Assembly (NCBI GenBank): GCA_020634215.1
Contig: JACKCD010000014.1
Span: 48,134 to 112,133 of the forward strand
Direction of reading: 5' to 3'
Length of the DNA: 64,000 nucleotides
Source: Ardenticatenaceae bacterium
Lineage (GTDB): Bacteria; Chloroflexota; Anaerolineae; Promineifilales; Promineifilaceae
Under the pieces are notes generated by a model. The model searched no databases, was not told the DNA's origin, and saw only the letters and a program-made list of their open reading frames with translations. The stretch's first letter is position 1, and each line of letters opens with the position of its first letter. Below are positions 26,027-33,617 of the stretch, piece after piece. The position numbers were made by a program, and so were the translations under genes.

Positions 26027-28088
26027 TCTTTTGCTGCAACCGCCAGAAACGGCCGTTTGGATTGGCAGCCCCCATCCCTTTGATTTGCACGAAGTTTATT
26101 TGAATTTTCGCGCCCCACGCTGGCAGTGGGATGGCGTGGGGCGGGTGCGGCTGTGGCTAACGGCCGATTCGCGCTACAAATTGTGGGTGAACGGGACGTT
26201 GGTGCAGCGCGGGCCGGCCCGCAGCTACCCCTGGGCGCAAAAGGTGGACGAGGCGGATGTGACCAACCTGTTCACCGTGGGCGAAAATCAATTGGCGGTG
26301 CAGGTCTATCAGCCTGGGTATTCCCATTTTACGGCCGTGCATCGGGCGGCGGCGGGGCTGTTGGCCTGGCTGGAATGTGATGGGCAAGTGGCGATGGTGA
26401 CAAACGGCCGTTGGCGCGTCCAGCGCGATCTCTCTTTTGCCGATGACGTTCCCCGCGTTTCGATTTATGGCAGTGGCGTGGAAAAGCGGGATTGGCGGCA
26501 GGTGGAGGATTGGCAAACGGCCGTTTATGATGACGGCCATTGGTTGGCGGCGCGGGTGGTGGATGCCGCGAATGGGGCGATTTGGTCTGGGTTGCAGCGG
26601 CGCGAGATGCCAATGATGACGGAGCGCACGGTGTCGCTGCGGCCGATTGAATACCGGCGCGGCGATTTTGTGGGTGACGGGCATGAGGGGGTGAAGGCGG
26701 GTTGGGAAACGGCCGTTGTTCACCCACTTACCGAGCATCATGGTAGCTGGCTTGGTCTTACACCTAATCATACTGCCCACTACTGGCTCTTTGATTTAGG
26801 CCGCGCCTACACCTGCCAGGGGATAGTGGAAATTGAAGGGGCAAGCGGCAGCGAACGGCTGGCCGTTAGCTATGCTGACAAAATGGTAGAGGGGGCGTTG
26901 GTCATTTCTGATCCAGCTACTTATTGCCGGGTGCGACTAACAGATTTTTTTGAATTGCGACCAGGAACACAGATAGTGGAATCCTTTGCGCTACGAGGGG
27001 GGCGTTACGTACTGTTCCAATTCGTTGGGGCAGGCAGTGAAATAAGACTGCGCTTCCGAATGCGCTTGGCTGAGACCTCAAAGGTTTTTGCAACCTTTGA
27101 GGTCTTGGAGACGGGTGACGCACTGTTAGACAAAGTTGCTGTGCTGTGTGACAACACAATGCGGGCTTGTTTGCAGGATAGTTTTGTGGATTGTGTTTGG
27201 CGGGAAAGCTCGCAGTGGGTGGGGGATGCGCTGGTGCAGGGGCTGACGCTGATGGCGATGGGTGGCGACATGCGCCCCGTGCGGACGGTGCTGTTGGATG
27301 CGGCGCAGGGCATTTACCCTGATGGGTTGCTGCCCAGCGTGGCTCCGGCCGAGGTTCATGCTTATACCATTCCGCGCTATAGCTGTATGTGGGTGGAGTT
27401 GTTGGCGCATTATTGGCGCGAAACGGCCGATTCCGACTTCCTGACCTACCTTTGGCCGACGCTTAAACGGGTGTTGGCAGCGATACAGGCGCACCCGCAT
27501 GAAACGGGGCTGCTTGTTCACCCGTCAGGTCGCCGCTTTTATATTGATTGGTCGGCGACGGCGCAAAGTGACCCGCACTTGGTTTATAATTTGCATGTGG
27601 TGTTGGTATTGCAACTGGCGACAGAATTGGCCGAGCGGTTTGAGCCGGGGATGGCGGCCGTTTGGCAGGGGCGGGCGAGCAAGTTGCGGGAGCGTTGTCG
27701 GCAGGGGTTTGGGGAAAACGGCCGTTATTACGACGACCTTGCCCACACCACCTGTTCCCAATTGGGCGCGGCGATGGCCTTGTTAACACAAACCGCGCAG
27801 CCCGAGGAAGTGGCCGTTTTGTTAGATGAGATTGTGGCCTGTTCGCTGGAGGAGCGCGTGGGCATGGTGTTGGCGAGTCCGTTTATGCACCATTATATTT
27901 TTGCGGCGTTGGGGGAAAACGGCCGTTTCCAAGCTGTCATAGACATCATCAAGCTGCGCTGGGGGCAATGGGTGGCGCAAGGGCAGCCTACCACCTGGGA
28001 AAATTGGAACGTAGATTTCCCCGATGGCTCCCAATGCCATGCGTTTTCGGCTCATCCCCGTTATCATCTGGCAAAAATATTCAAGTAA
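26001..28088 (+). CDS. Alpha-L-rhamnosidase (GH78-like)
   Basis: A ~695-residue glycosidase releasing L-rhamnose from glycosides. The N-terminal ~330 residues are beta-rich carbohydrate-binding domains (YKLWVNGTLVQRGPARSYPWAQKVDEADVTNLFTVGEN). The (alpha/alpha)6 catalytic domain begins near residue 370 with DSFVDCVWRESSQWVGDALVQGL, matching the GH78 D..R.E..W.GD block, and includes YSCMWVELLAHYW and FYIDWSATAQSD. No signal peptide is seen, so hydrolysis appears cytoplasmic after uptake of a rhamnoside. ATG 26001 (GAGG upstream) overlaps the previous gene. Seven AACGGCCGTT copies and an in-frame palindromic insert (27073-27105) lie within it. Confidence 0.85.
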   Translation: MERPFPPPNLLLQPPETAVWIGSPHPFDLHEVYLNFRAPRWQWDGVGRVRLWLTADSRYKLWVNGTLVQRGPARSYPWAQKVDEADVTNLFTVGENQLAVQVYQPGYSHFTAVHRAAAGLLAWLECDGQVAMVTNGRWRVQRDLSFADDVPRVSIYGSGVEKRDWRQVEDWQTAVYDDGHWLAARVVDAANGAIWSGLQRREMPMMTERTVSLRPIEYRRGDFVGDGHEGVKAGWETAVVHPLTEHHGSWLGLTPNHTAHYWLFDLGRAYTCQGIVEIEGASGSERLAVSYADKMVEGALVISDPATYCRVRLTDFFELRPGTQIVESFALRGGRYVLFQFVGAGSEIRLRFRMRLAETSKVFATFEVLETGDALLDKVAVLCDNTMRACLQDSFVDCVWRESSQWVGDALVQGLTLMAMGGDMRPVRTVLLDAAQGIYPDGLLPSVAPAEVHAYTIPRYSCMWVELLAHYWRETADSDFLTYLWPTLKRVLAAIQAHPHETGLLVHPSGRRFYIDWSATAQSDPHLVYNLHVVLVLQLATELAERFEPGMAAVWQGRASKLRERCRQGFGENGRYYDDLAHTTCSQLGAAMALLTQTAQPEEVAVLLDEIVACSLEERVGMVLASPFMHHYIFAALGENGRFQAVIDIIKLRWGQWVAQGQPTTWENWNVDFPDGSQCHAFSAHPRYHLAKIFK
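27073..27105. repeat. Perfect 14-bp-arm palindromic insert inside the rhamnosidase gene
   Basis: AGACCTCAAAGGTT and AACCTTTGAGGTCT enclose a 5-nt loop. The stretch encodes ETSKVFATFEVLE in frame at a weakly conserved boundary before the catalytic domain. It resembles a mobile intergenic hairpin that landed in coding sequence. Confidence 0.75.
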
Positions 28089-28097
28089 CTATCAGTC

Positions 28098-28162
28098 AAA
28101 TAGGACGCAGATTTTCCTGATGATCCCGATCAGGAAAATCGGATGAGTCTGCGTCTTGTTTC
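28098..28162. repeat. Hairpin repeat, family D
   Basis: AGGACGCAGATTTTCCTGAT pairs with ATCAGGAAAATC and GTCTGCGTCTTG between the rhamnosidase and mutarotase genes. It is closely similar to the copies near 3423 and 59695. Confidence 0.75.
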
Positions 28163-28174
28163 TAGGACGGAAAG

Positions 28175-28498
28175 ATGAAACGAATCGGTTTTTTGCTCAA
28201 AGTGAAACAAGAGATGCTCGAAGAATATAAAAAGCATCACGAGGCCGTGTGGCCGGAGATGTTAGAGGCTCTTAGCAAGCACGGCTGGCACAACTACTCC
28301 CTCTTTATGCGCGAGGATGGCACGTTGTTTGGCTATTTTGAAACGCCTGGCAGCTTTCAGGCGGCCTTAAATGGCATGGACGGGGAAGCGATTAACGCCA
28401 AATGGCAAGATTTCATGTCTCCCTATTTTGAGTCTCCTGATGGGGCACACGCGGATAAGATGATGGTAGCGTTGGAAGAGGTGTTTCACTTGGATTAG
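28175..28498 (+). CDS. rhaM: L-rhamnose mutarotase
   Basis: A 107-residue dimeric alpha-beta barrel enzyme that interconverts alpha and beta anomers of L-rhamnose. MKRIGFLLKVKQEMLEEYKKHHEAVWPEMLEALSKHGWHNYSLFMREDGTLFGYFET contains the conserved catalytic His (HHEAVWPE) and the YSLF.R...LFGY.E strand pattern of RhaM. Length is typical (about 104). It lies between the rhamnosidase and the isomerase, feeding the correct anomer to RhaA. The next gene is separated by a family C hairpin. Confidence 0.93.
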   Translation: MKRIGFLLKVKQEMLEEYKKHHEAVWPEMLEALSKHGWHNYSLFMREDGTLFGYFETPGSFQAALNGMDGEAINAKWQDFMSPYFESPDGAHADKMMVALEEVFHLD

Positions 28499-28555
28499 GG
28501 TGTGTGTAGTGCATGGTGTTTAAAAAGCTACGCACCACGCACCATGTTCTCTAGG
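28499..28555. repeat. Hairpin repeat, family C (GTGGTGCGTGGTGC type)
   Basis: GTAGTGCATGGTGTTTAAAAAGCTACGCACCACGCACCATG forms an imperfect stem between rhaM and rhaA. Better preserved copies lie at 44381 and 45203. Confidence 0.6.
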
Positions 28556-28563
28556 AAGTTAAG

Positions 28564-29820
28564 ATGAGTAAGATTGAACAAGCCTACGAATTGGCGAAAG
28601 AGCGGTATGGGGCGTTGGGAGTGGATGTGGATGCAGCGATGGCAAAATTGGCTGGGGTTCCTATCAGTTTGCACTGCTGGCAGGGAGATGATGTGATTGG
28701 GTTTGAAGACCCAGAGCGGGGGCTGAGCGGGGGGATTATGGCGACGGGGAATTATCCGGGGAAGGCACGAACGGCCGTTGAACTCCGCGCCGATCTCGAC
28801 AAAGCCTACAGCCTCATCCCCGGCACCCACCGCCTCAACCTACACGCCATCTACGGCGATGCCGATGGCGCAAAACTCGACCGCAACGATTGGCAACCCC
28901 ATCATTTTGACAAATGGATTGCCTGGGCAAAGGAAAATAATCACGGCATTGACTTCAACCCCACCTGCTTTTCGCACCCCCTGGCCGACAGCGGCTTCAC
29001 CTTAGCCAGTTCAGACAAAGGTGTGCGCGATTTTTGGATTGAACATTGCCGCATCAGCCGCGAGATTGGTGCCCACATTGGCAAGCAATTGGGGACAGCC
29101 TGCGTCACCAACGTCTGGATTCCCGATGGCTACAAAGACACCCCTGCCGACCGCACCGCGCCGCGCCAACGGCTGCTAGAAAGTCTCGACCAGGTATTTG
29201 CCAAAGAGCTAGACCCCGCCCACAACCTTGATGCTGTCGAATGCAAGTTATTTGGCCTCGGCTCCGAGAGCTATGTCGTTGGGTCGCACGAGTTTTACAT
29301 GGGTTACGCCATGTCGCGGCAAAAGGTTTTGTGCCTGGATGCCGGTCACTTCCACCCCACCGAAACCATCTCCGACAAAATCTCCTCGGTGCTGCTCTAC
29401 GTGCCGGAACTGCTGCTGCACGTCAGTCGCGGCGTGCGCTGGGACAGCGACCACGTTGTTACCCTGACGGATGAACTGCAAGCCATCATGCAGGAAATTG
29501 TACGCGGCGATTACCTTAGCCGCGTCCATATTGGCCTGGATTTCTTTGATGCCAGCATCAACCGCGTGGCGGCCTGGACAATCGGCACGCGCAACGCCAT
29601 CCGCGCCCTGCTGATGGCGTTGCTAGAGCCAGCCGCGCAGTTGCGTGAGATGGAGTTGATGGGGGATTTTACCGGCCGGCTGGCGTTGCTAGAGGAGTTA
29701 AAGGGGCTGCCTTTTGGCGCAGTGTGGGACTATTACTGTCAGCAGCAAAACGTTCCTGTCGGCATGGCTTACCTGGGTGAGATTCGGGGTTATGAAAAAC
29801 AGGTATTAGCCCACCGTTAA
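28564..29820 (+). CDS. rhaA: L-rhamnose isomerase
   Basis: A 418-residue enzyme converting L-rhamnose to L-rhamnulose. It matches Escherichia coli RhaA closely in length and in remembered motifs: [111 protein letters not shown] and [17 protein letters not shown]. The His, Asp and Glu metal ligands in those blocks are intact. It is cytoplasmic and manganese-type metal dependent in the family. The stop overlaps by a few bases the convergent PIN toxin gene, which separates it from rhaB. Confidence 0.96.
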   Translation: MSKIEQAYELAKERYGALGVDVDAAMAKLAGVPISLHCWQGDDVIGFEDPERGLSGGIMATGNYPGKARTAVELRADLDKAYSLIPGTHRLNLHAIYGDADGAKLDRNDWQPHHFDKWIAWAKENNHGIDFNPTCFSHPLADSGFTLASSDKGVRDFWIEHCRISREIGAHIGKQLGTACVTNVWIPDGYKDTPADRTAPRQRLLESLDQVFAKELDPAHNLDAVECKLFGLGSESYVVGSHEFYMGYAMSRQKVLCLDAGHFHPTETISDKISSVLLYVPELLLHVSRGVRWDSDHVVTLTDELQAIMQEIVRGDYLSRVHIGLDFFDASINRVAAWTIGTRNAIRALLMALLEPAAQLREMELMGDFTGRLALLEELKGLPFGAVWDYYCQQQNVPVGMAYLGEIRGYEKQVLAHR

Positions 29821-30233
29821 CTAGCGAGAGCAAAAGGATTGGTAATGGTAAGCTGGTTTTCCACAACAAGGCCGTTGTGCATATCTTCTGAGTAAAGAAG
29901 CGTTGAACCAGTTTCCAGGGCGGCAGCAACGATAAGGCTATCGAAGTATGAAAAGCTGTATTTTGCACGAAGTTGAGAAGCCTTAAGCATGACTTTTGGG
30001 GAAACATCTATGACAAGGTGATCCCGATAAACATCTTCGATGAATTTTACGATCTGTACTTCGCTGAAATTACCTTTGCGAAGCAAATTAGCGATGACTT
30101 CAATCACAACCTGACTGCTGAGAGTGATATTGTCTTGATTGGCATGAATAAGATTTTGACAGGCTAAAGATTTGGCCTGGCTCTGATAAGTGAGCATGGC
30201 ATAGAGCCAAATATTTGAATCGAGGAAGATCAT
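29817..30233 (-). CDS. PIN-domain ribonuclease (VapC-like)
   Basis: A ~138-residue PIN protein beginning [12 protein letters not shown] (first Asp), with [15 protein letters not shown] (Glu), [30 protein letters not shown] (two further acidic positions). These form the full catalytic set. It is encoded against the rhamnose genes. ATG 30233 follows the antitoxin stop by 1-2 bases; a TTG at 30242 is the alternative. A toxin lying on the opposite strand of a catabolic operon would be transcribed from its own promoter upstream of 30522. RNA substrate unknown. Confidence 0.8.
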   Translation of the reverse strand: MIFLDSNIWLYAMLTYQSQAKSLACQNLIHANQDNITLSSQVVIEVIANLLRKGNFSEVQIVKFIEDVYRDHLVIDVSPKVMLKASQLRAKYSFSYFDSLIVAAALETGSTLLYSEDMHNGLVVENQLTITNPFALAS

Positions 30234-30234
30234 T

Positions 30235-30522
30235 TCACTCAAATCGCTTACCTGAATAGATTTCTTCTCGGCTTAGAGGCTTAAAACCTTCGATTTCTAA
30301 GGGATAGTCCATAAGGTAAAAAATGATCGAATCATAACCACGTTCGGCCATCTCTTTCAGAATATCTCGTTGTTTTATTTTGGGCTGAACAGCAGGCTGT
30401 TCGGTGCGAACGATGACTTCAACAGGAGAACCATTTTTGATAGCTGTTAGTTCTTTTTGTTGTTCAGTAGAGATTTCAATCTTGCCATTCACAATATGAG
30501 CATCTAGTTTTATTTCAAGCAT
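30235..30522 (-). CDS. Antitoxin partner of PIN toxin
   Basis: A 95-residue protein. The N-terminus MLEIKLDAHIVNGKIEISTEQQKELTAIKNGSPVEVIV looks like an AbrB-type or similar beta-rich DNA-binding start, and the acidic C-terminus (EIEGFKPLSREEIYSGKRFE) would cover the toxin. Tight linkage to the following PIN gene gives the assignment; the family cannot be named with certainty. Its promoter must lie in the ~60 bp before rhaB, so rhaB and the module are divergent. Confidence 0.65.
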   Translation of the reverse strand: MLEIKLDAHIVNGKIEISTEQQKELTAIKNGSPVEVIVRTEQPAVQPKIKQRDILKEMAERGYDSIIFYLMDYPLEIEGFKPLSREEIYSGKRFE

Positions 30523-30585
30523 GTCATATCTCCTATCCTTTAATTATTGAAGGATTTCATCAGGAGATTATAACATAGGTTTTTT

Positions 30586-32037
30586 ATGGCAGAGAAAACA
30601 GTTTTAGCAGTGGATTTGGGAGCAGAGTCGGGGCGGGTGATGGCGGTGCGGTTTGATGGCCGCAGCCTGAATTTAGAGGAGTTATACCGCTTCCCGAATG
30701 TGACGGTGATGGTGAATGGGACGCTGCATTGGGATATTTTGCGGCTGTGGGGGGAAATTCAAACGGGGATTGACAAGGGAAAGGGGTTGCGCCCCGCCAG
30801 CATTGGGGTGGATACGTGGGGGGTGGATTTTGGTTTGCTGGATAAACATGATCATTTGATTGGCAATCCGGTGACGTATCGGGACAGGCGGACGCTGGGG
30901 ATGATGGAGCGGGCGTTGGCGATGGTGCCGCAGGCAGCGATTTTTGCCCAAACGGGCAGCCAATTTTTGTCGCTGAATACACTGTACCAAATGCTGAGTT
31001 TGGTGGCGAGCCGTTCGTCACAACTGCAAATTGCCAGTACGTTTTTGATGATCCCGGACTTGATTAATTTTTGGCTGACGGGGACGAAGGTGTGTGAGTT
31101 TAGCGACGCGACGACGACGCAGATGTTTGACCCGGTAAACGGCCGTTGGGCCACCAACCTCATGCTCGATCTGGGCATCCCCACCACCATCTTCCCCGAA
31201 ATTGTGCCGCCAGGCACCCGGCTGGGCGCGTATGAAGGCATTCCCGTCATTGCTCCTGCTTGCCATGACACGGGCAGTGCCGTGGCGGCTGTACCGACAA
31301 CAACACCAGATTTTGCCTACATCAGCAGCGGTACCTGGAGTTTGGTGGGGCTGGAAGTGGATAAACCAATTCTTACGCCGAAAGCGTTGGCGGCCAATGT
31401 GACCAACGAGGGCGGGGTGTATGGAACGTATCGGCTGCTGAAGAATGTGATGGGGCTGTGGATTTTGCAGCAGTGCCGGGCGACCTGGGCGGCGGCCGGG
31501 GAGGCATATTCTTATGCGGAATTGGTGACGTTGGCTGAGGGGTCTGACCCGCTTGTTTCCATTGTCAACCCCAATGATGCCCGCTTCCTGACTCCCGGCG
31601 ACCATCCGCAAATTATCCGCAAGATGTGCCAGCAAACCAACCAGCCTGTGCCGCAAACGGTGGGGGCGGTGGTGCGCTGTGTGTTGGAGAGTTTGGCGTT
31701 GGCGTATCGGGAGGTGTTGGCGCAAGTAACGGCCGTTTCCCACCGCACCGCCTCCGCCATCCACATTGTAGGGGGTGGCACACAAAACGAGCTGCTCAAC
31801 CAGATGACGGCCGATGCCGCTGGGTTGCCCGTTGTGGCCGGCCCAGTGGAAGCCACCGTCATGGGCAATGCTTTGGTGCAGCTTATCACCCTGGGCGAAA
31901 TTAGCAATTGGTCGCAGGCGCGGCAAGTGGTGGCCGGATTGGGTGAAATGAAGCGGTATGAGCCGGGGAATTGGGCGGCGTGGGATGACAGTTACGGCCG
32001 TTACCAGAACCTGGTTCATAACAGCACAAACAAATAA
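30586..32037 (+). CDS. rhaB: Rhamnulokinase
   Basis: A 483-residue FGGY-family carbohydrate kinase phosphorylating L-rhamnulose at O-1. The N-terminal phosphate loop is LAVDLGAESGRVMAVRFDG (the RhaB-type DLGAESGR instead of DxGT). GVDTWGVDFGLLD, NPVTYRDRRT, and the C-terminal IHIVGGGTQNELLNQMTADAAGLPVVAGPVEATVMGNALVQ correspond to the ATP-binding half. It acts between RhaA and the bifunctional aldolase at 33618. A TTATGGCAG start with little upstream Shine-Dalgarno suggests its own promoter in the short divergent gap. Confidence 0.94.
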   Translation: MAEKTVLAVDLGAESGRVMAVRFDGRSLNLEELYRFPNVTVMVNGTLHWDILRLWGEIQTGIDKGKGLRPASIGVDTWGVDFGLLDKHDHLIGNPVTYRDRRTLGMMERALAMVPQAAIFAQTGSQFLSLNTLYQMLSLVASRSSQLQIASTFLMIPDLINFWLTGTKVCEFSDATTTQMFDPVNGRWATNLMLDLGIPTTIFPEIVPPGTRLGAYEGIPVIAPACHDTGSAVAAVPTTTPDFAYISSGTWSLVGLEVDKPILTPKALAANVTNEGGVYGTYRLLKNVMGLWILQQCRATWAAAGEAYSYAELVTLAEGSDPLVSIVNPNDARFLTPGDHPQIIRKMCQQTNQPVPQTVGAVVRCVLESLALAYREVLAQVTAVSHRTASAIHIVGGGTQNELLNQMTADAAGLPVVAGPVEATVMGNALVQLITLGEISNWSQARQVVAGLGEMKRYEPGNWAAWDDSYGRYQNLVHNSTNK

Positions 32038-32040
32038 GGA

Positions 32041-32844
32041 ATGACGATGTTACCTCATTGGACCGAAGGCTCTGTCACAGTAGACGGCCTCGAATTTCAC
32101 TATACCCGCACAGGTGACGGCAGCAAGCCGTCCCTGGTGCTCTTGCATGGATTTTCTGACAACGGGCTGTGCTGGCTGCCGGTGGCGCGTGATCTGGAAG
32201 CAGATTACGACGTTGTCATGCCAGACGCTAAAGGGCACGGGCTTTCAGCGCGTATCCAGCCCGGCCAACAGCTTGACCACGCCACCGACATGGCTGGCCT
32301 CATCACCGCTTTGGGGCTGGAAAAACCAGTTGTAGGTGGTCATTCAATGGGGGGCCTAACCGCCACAGAAATGGGCGCACGCTATCCAAACCTCATAAGC
32401 GGCTTGATTTTGGAAGACCCAGCCTGGATCGATCCCTCACCCGATGACGTTCCCTTGCGGCAAAACCCATTTTTTGAATGGCTCACCAATCTTGACAAGC
32501 TCTCATTGGCCGAGGTGATTGCCTTTGGCAAAACGGCCAACCCCTTGTGGTCGGATGATGAGTTTCCAGCTTGGGCAGCATCTAAACAGCAGCTTGACAA
32601 GACAATTTTTGAAGTTGTCAACATCCGCAAACCCTGGCGCGAATTTGTCTCGGCTTTCACTGTGCCAGCTTTGTTGGTTACGGCTGATGTGACAATGAAC
32701 GCCATCGTCAGTGCAGCGACTGCCCAAGAGGCGGCTTCTCTCTCCCCCAATCTCCAAATTGCCCATGTGCCTAACGCGGGACACAACATCCGCCGCGAAA
32801 ATTATGCAGCTTTTATGCAGGCTGTGTGGGCGTTTCTTGGTTAA
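32041..32844 (+). CDS. Alpha/beta-hydrolase
   Basis: A 267-residue hydrolase. LVLLHGFSDNGLCW is the oxyanion HG segment. The nucleophile elbow is VVGGHSMGGLTATEMG (Ser in GHSMGG), an acid lies in the LLVTADVTMN region, and the catalytic His is in VPNAGHNIRRENY. It starts 3 bp after rhaB, so it is probably cotranscribed. Substrates may be esters liberated from acylated rhamnosides, but nothing in the sequence specifies this. No signal peptide is visible. Confidence 0.82.
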   Translation: MTMLPHWTEGSVTVDGLEFHYTRTGDGSKPSLVLLHGFSDNGLCWLPVARDLEADYDVVMPDAKGHGLSARIQPGQQLDHATDMAGLITALGLEKPVVGGHSMGGLTATEMGARYPNLISGLILEDPAWIDPSPDDVPLRQNPFFEWLTNLDKLSLAEVIAFGKTANPLWSDDEFPAWAASKQQLDKTIFEVVNIRKPWREFVSAFTVPALLVTADVTMNAIVSAATAQEAASLSPNLQIAHVPNAGHNIRRENYAAFMQAVWAFLG

Positions 32845-32882
32845 TGGCAAGAGGGTGGGGATAGAAACGGCCGTTTTTAGAC

Positions 32883-33248
32883 CTAAACAAGAGGCAAGAA
32901 TTGAATGCGGTCACGATATTCGGTCGCTTCCGAAGCGTACCAAACCAGGAGAAGCTCATCAATGATGCGACCGAGGGAACTGCCGCGACGAACGGCTAAA
33001 ATGCCGTGGTGATGTCCACCACGAGCATAGTGGTTTTTCAGATGCTCTGGCATAGATTTACGATTGTCAGTGACAAGAATGAAGCCAGACTCTTGAAGCC
33101 ACTCTAAAATGACTTCATCAGCCGTTCCTAATGGTGGTGCACCCTTATCCCCGACACGCAGGATAGTCATTTTTGGCTCCACCTTTAACAATTCCCGTTT
33201 GATGACAGGGGATAAATTCTCGTCAAGCAAGAAGCAGAGATCACTCAT
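32883..33248 (-). CDS. DUF5615 PIN-like toxin
   Basis: A 121-residue protein with the DUF5615/Mut7-C-like pattern: CFLLDENLSPVIKREL (LDENLS box), VILEWLQESGFILVTDNRKSMPEH (TDN box), and a Gly-His-rich GGHHHGILAVRR. These are predicted PIN-fold nucleases paired with DUF433 proteins. The start overlaps the DUF433 stop as ATGA. It is encoded on the opposite strand to rhaB and the aldolase gene. Toxicity is inferred from family context. Confidence 0.75.
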   Translation of the reverse strand: MSDLCFLLDENLSPVIKRELLKVEPKMTILRVGDKGAPPLGTADEVILEWLQESGFILVTDNRKSMPEHLKNHYARGGHHHGILAVRRGSSLGRIIDELLLVWYASEATEYRDRIQFLPLV

Positions 33249-33580
33249 GTGTGGCTGGTAGCTTTTTCGAGTTGCTGCTGGCGCTTCAGCTCGCGCAGAC
33301 GTTCCACAACAGGCGATGGGAACTTTTGTTGCTGCCGTAATTGTTCATTAAACCAAGCTTCACCTTCGGCTAAGTAGCTGTCAATTTTAGCTTGATTAGC
33401 AAAGTAATAGGTTAGCGTGGCGAAAATCTGATCTAAAGACAAGTTTGGATACCATTCAGCCAATGTTTCTGGGTTAACGCCCTTGAGATAATGACCCAGG
33501 ATCGTTTCAATACCAATTCTTGTCCCTTTAATCCGAATATCATTCTCACTGAGAAAATCAAAATAATCTTCTAATACCAT
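33245..33580 (-). CDS. DUF433 antitoxin-like protein
   Basis: A 111-residue protein with the DUF433 core IRIKGTRIGIETILGHYLKGVNPETLAEWYPNLSLDQIFATLTYYFANQAKIDSYLAE, an HTH-like DNA-binding domain usually found upstream of a PIN-like toxin. It overlaps the DUF5615 gene by 4 bp. It probably represses its own promoter in the 37 bp separating it from the divergent aldolase gene, which would place rhaEW expression next to its operator. Confidence 0.75.
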   Translation of the reverse strand: MVLEDYFDFLSENDIRIKGTRIGIETILGHYLKGVNPETLAEWYPNLSLDQIFATLTYYFANQAKIDSYLAEGEAWFNEQLRQQQKFPSPVVERLRELKRQQQLEKATSHT

Positions 33581-33617
33581 GTAAGAATCTTAAGTTACGA
33601 AGGAATAAACGTCAACT

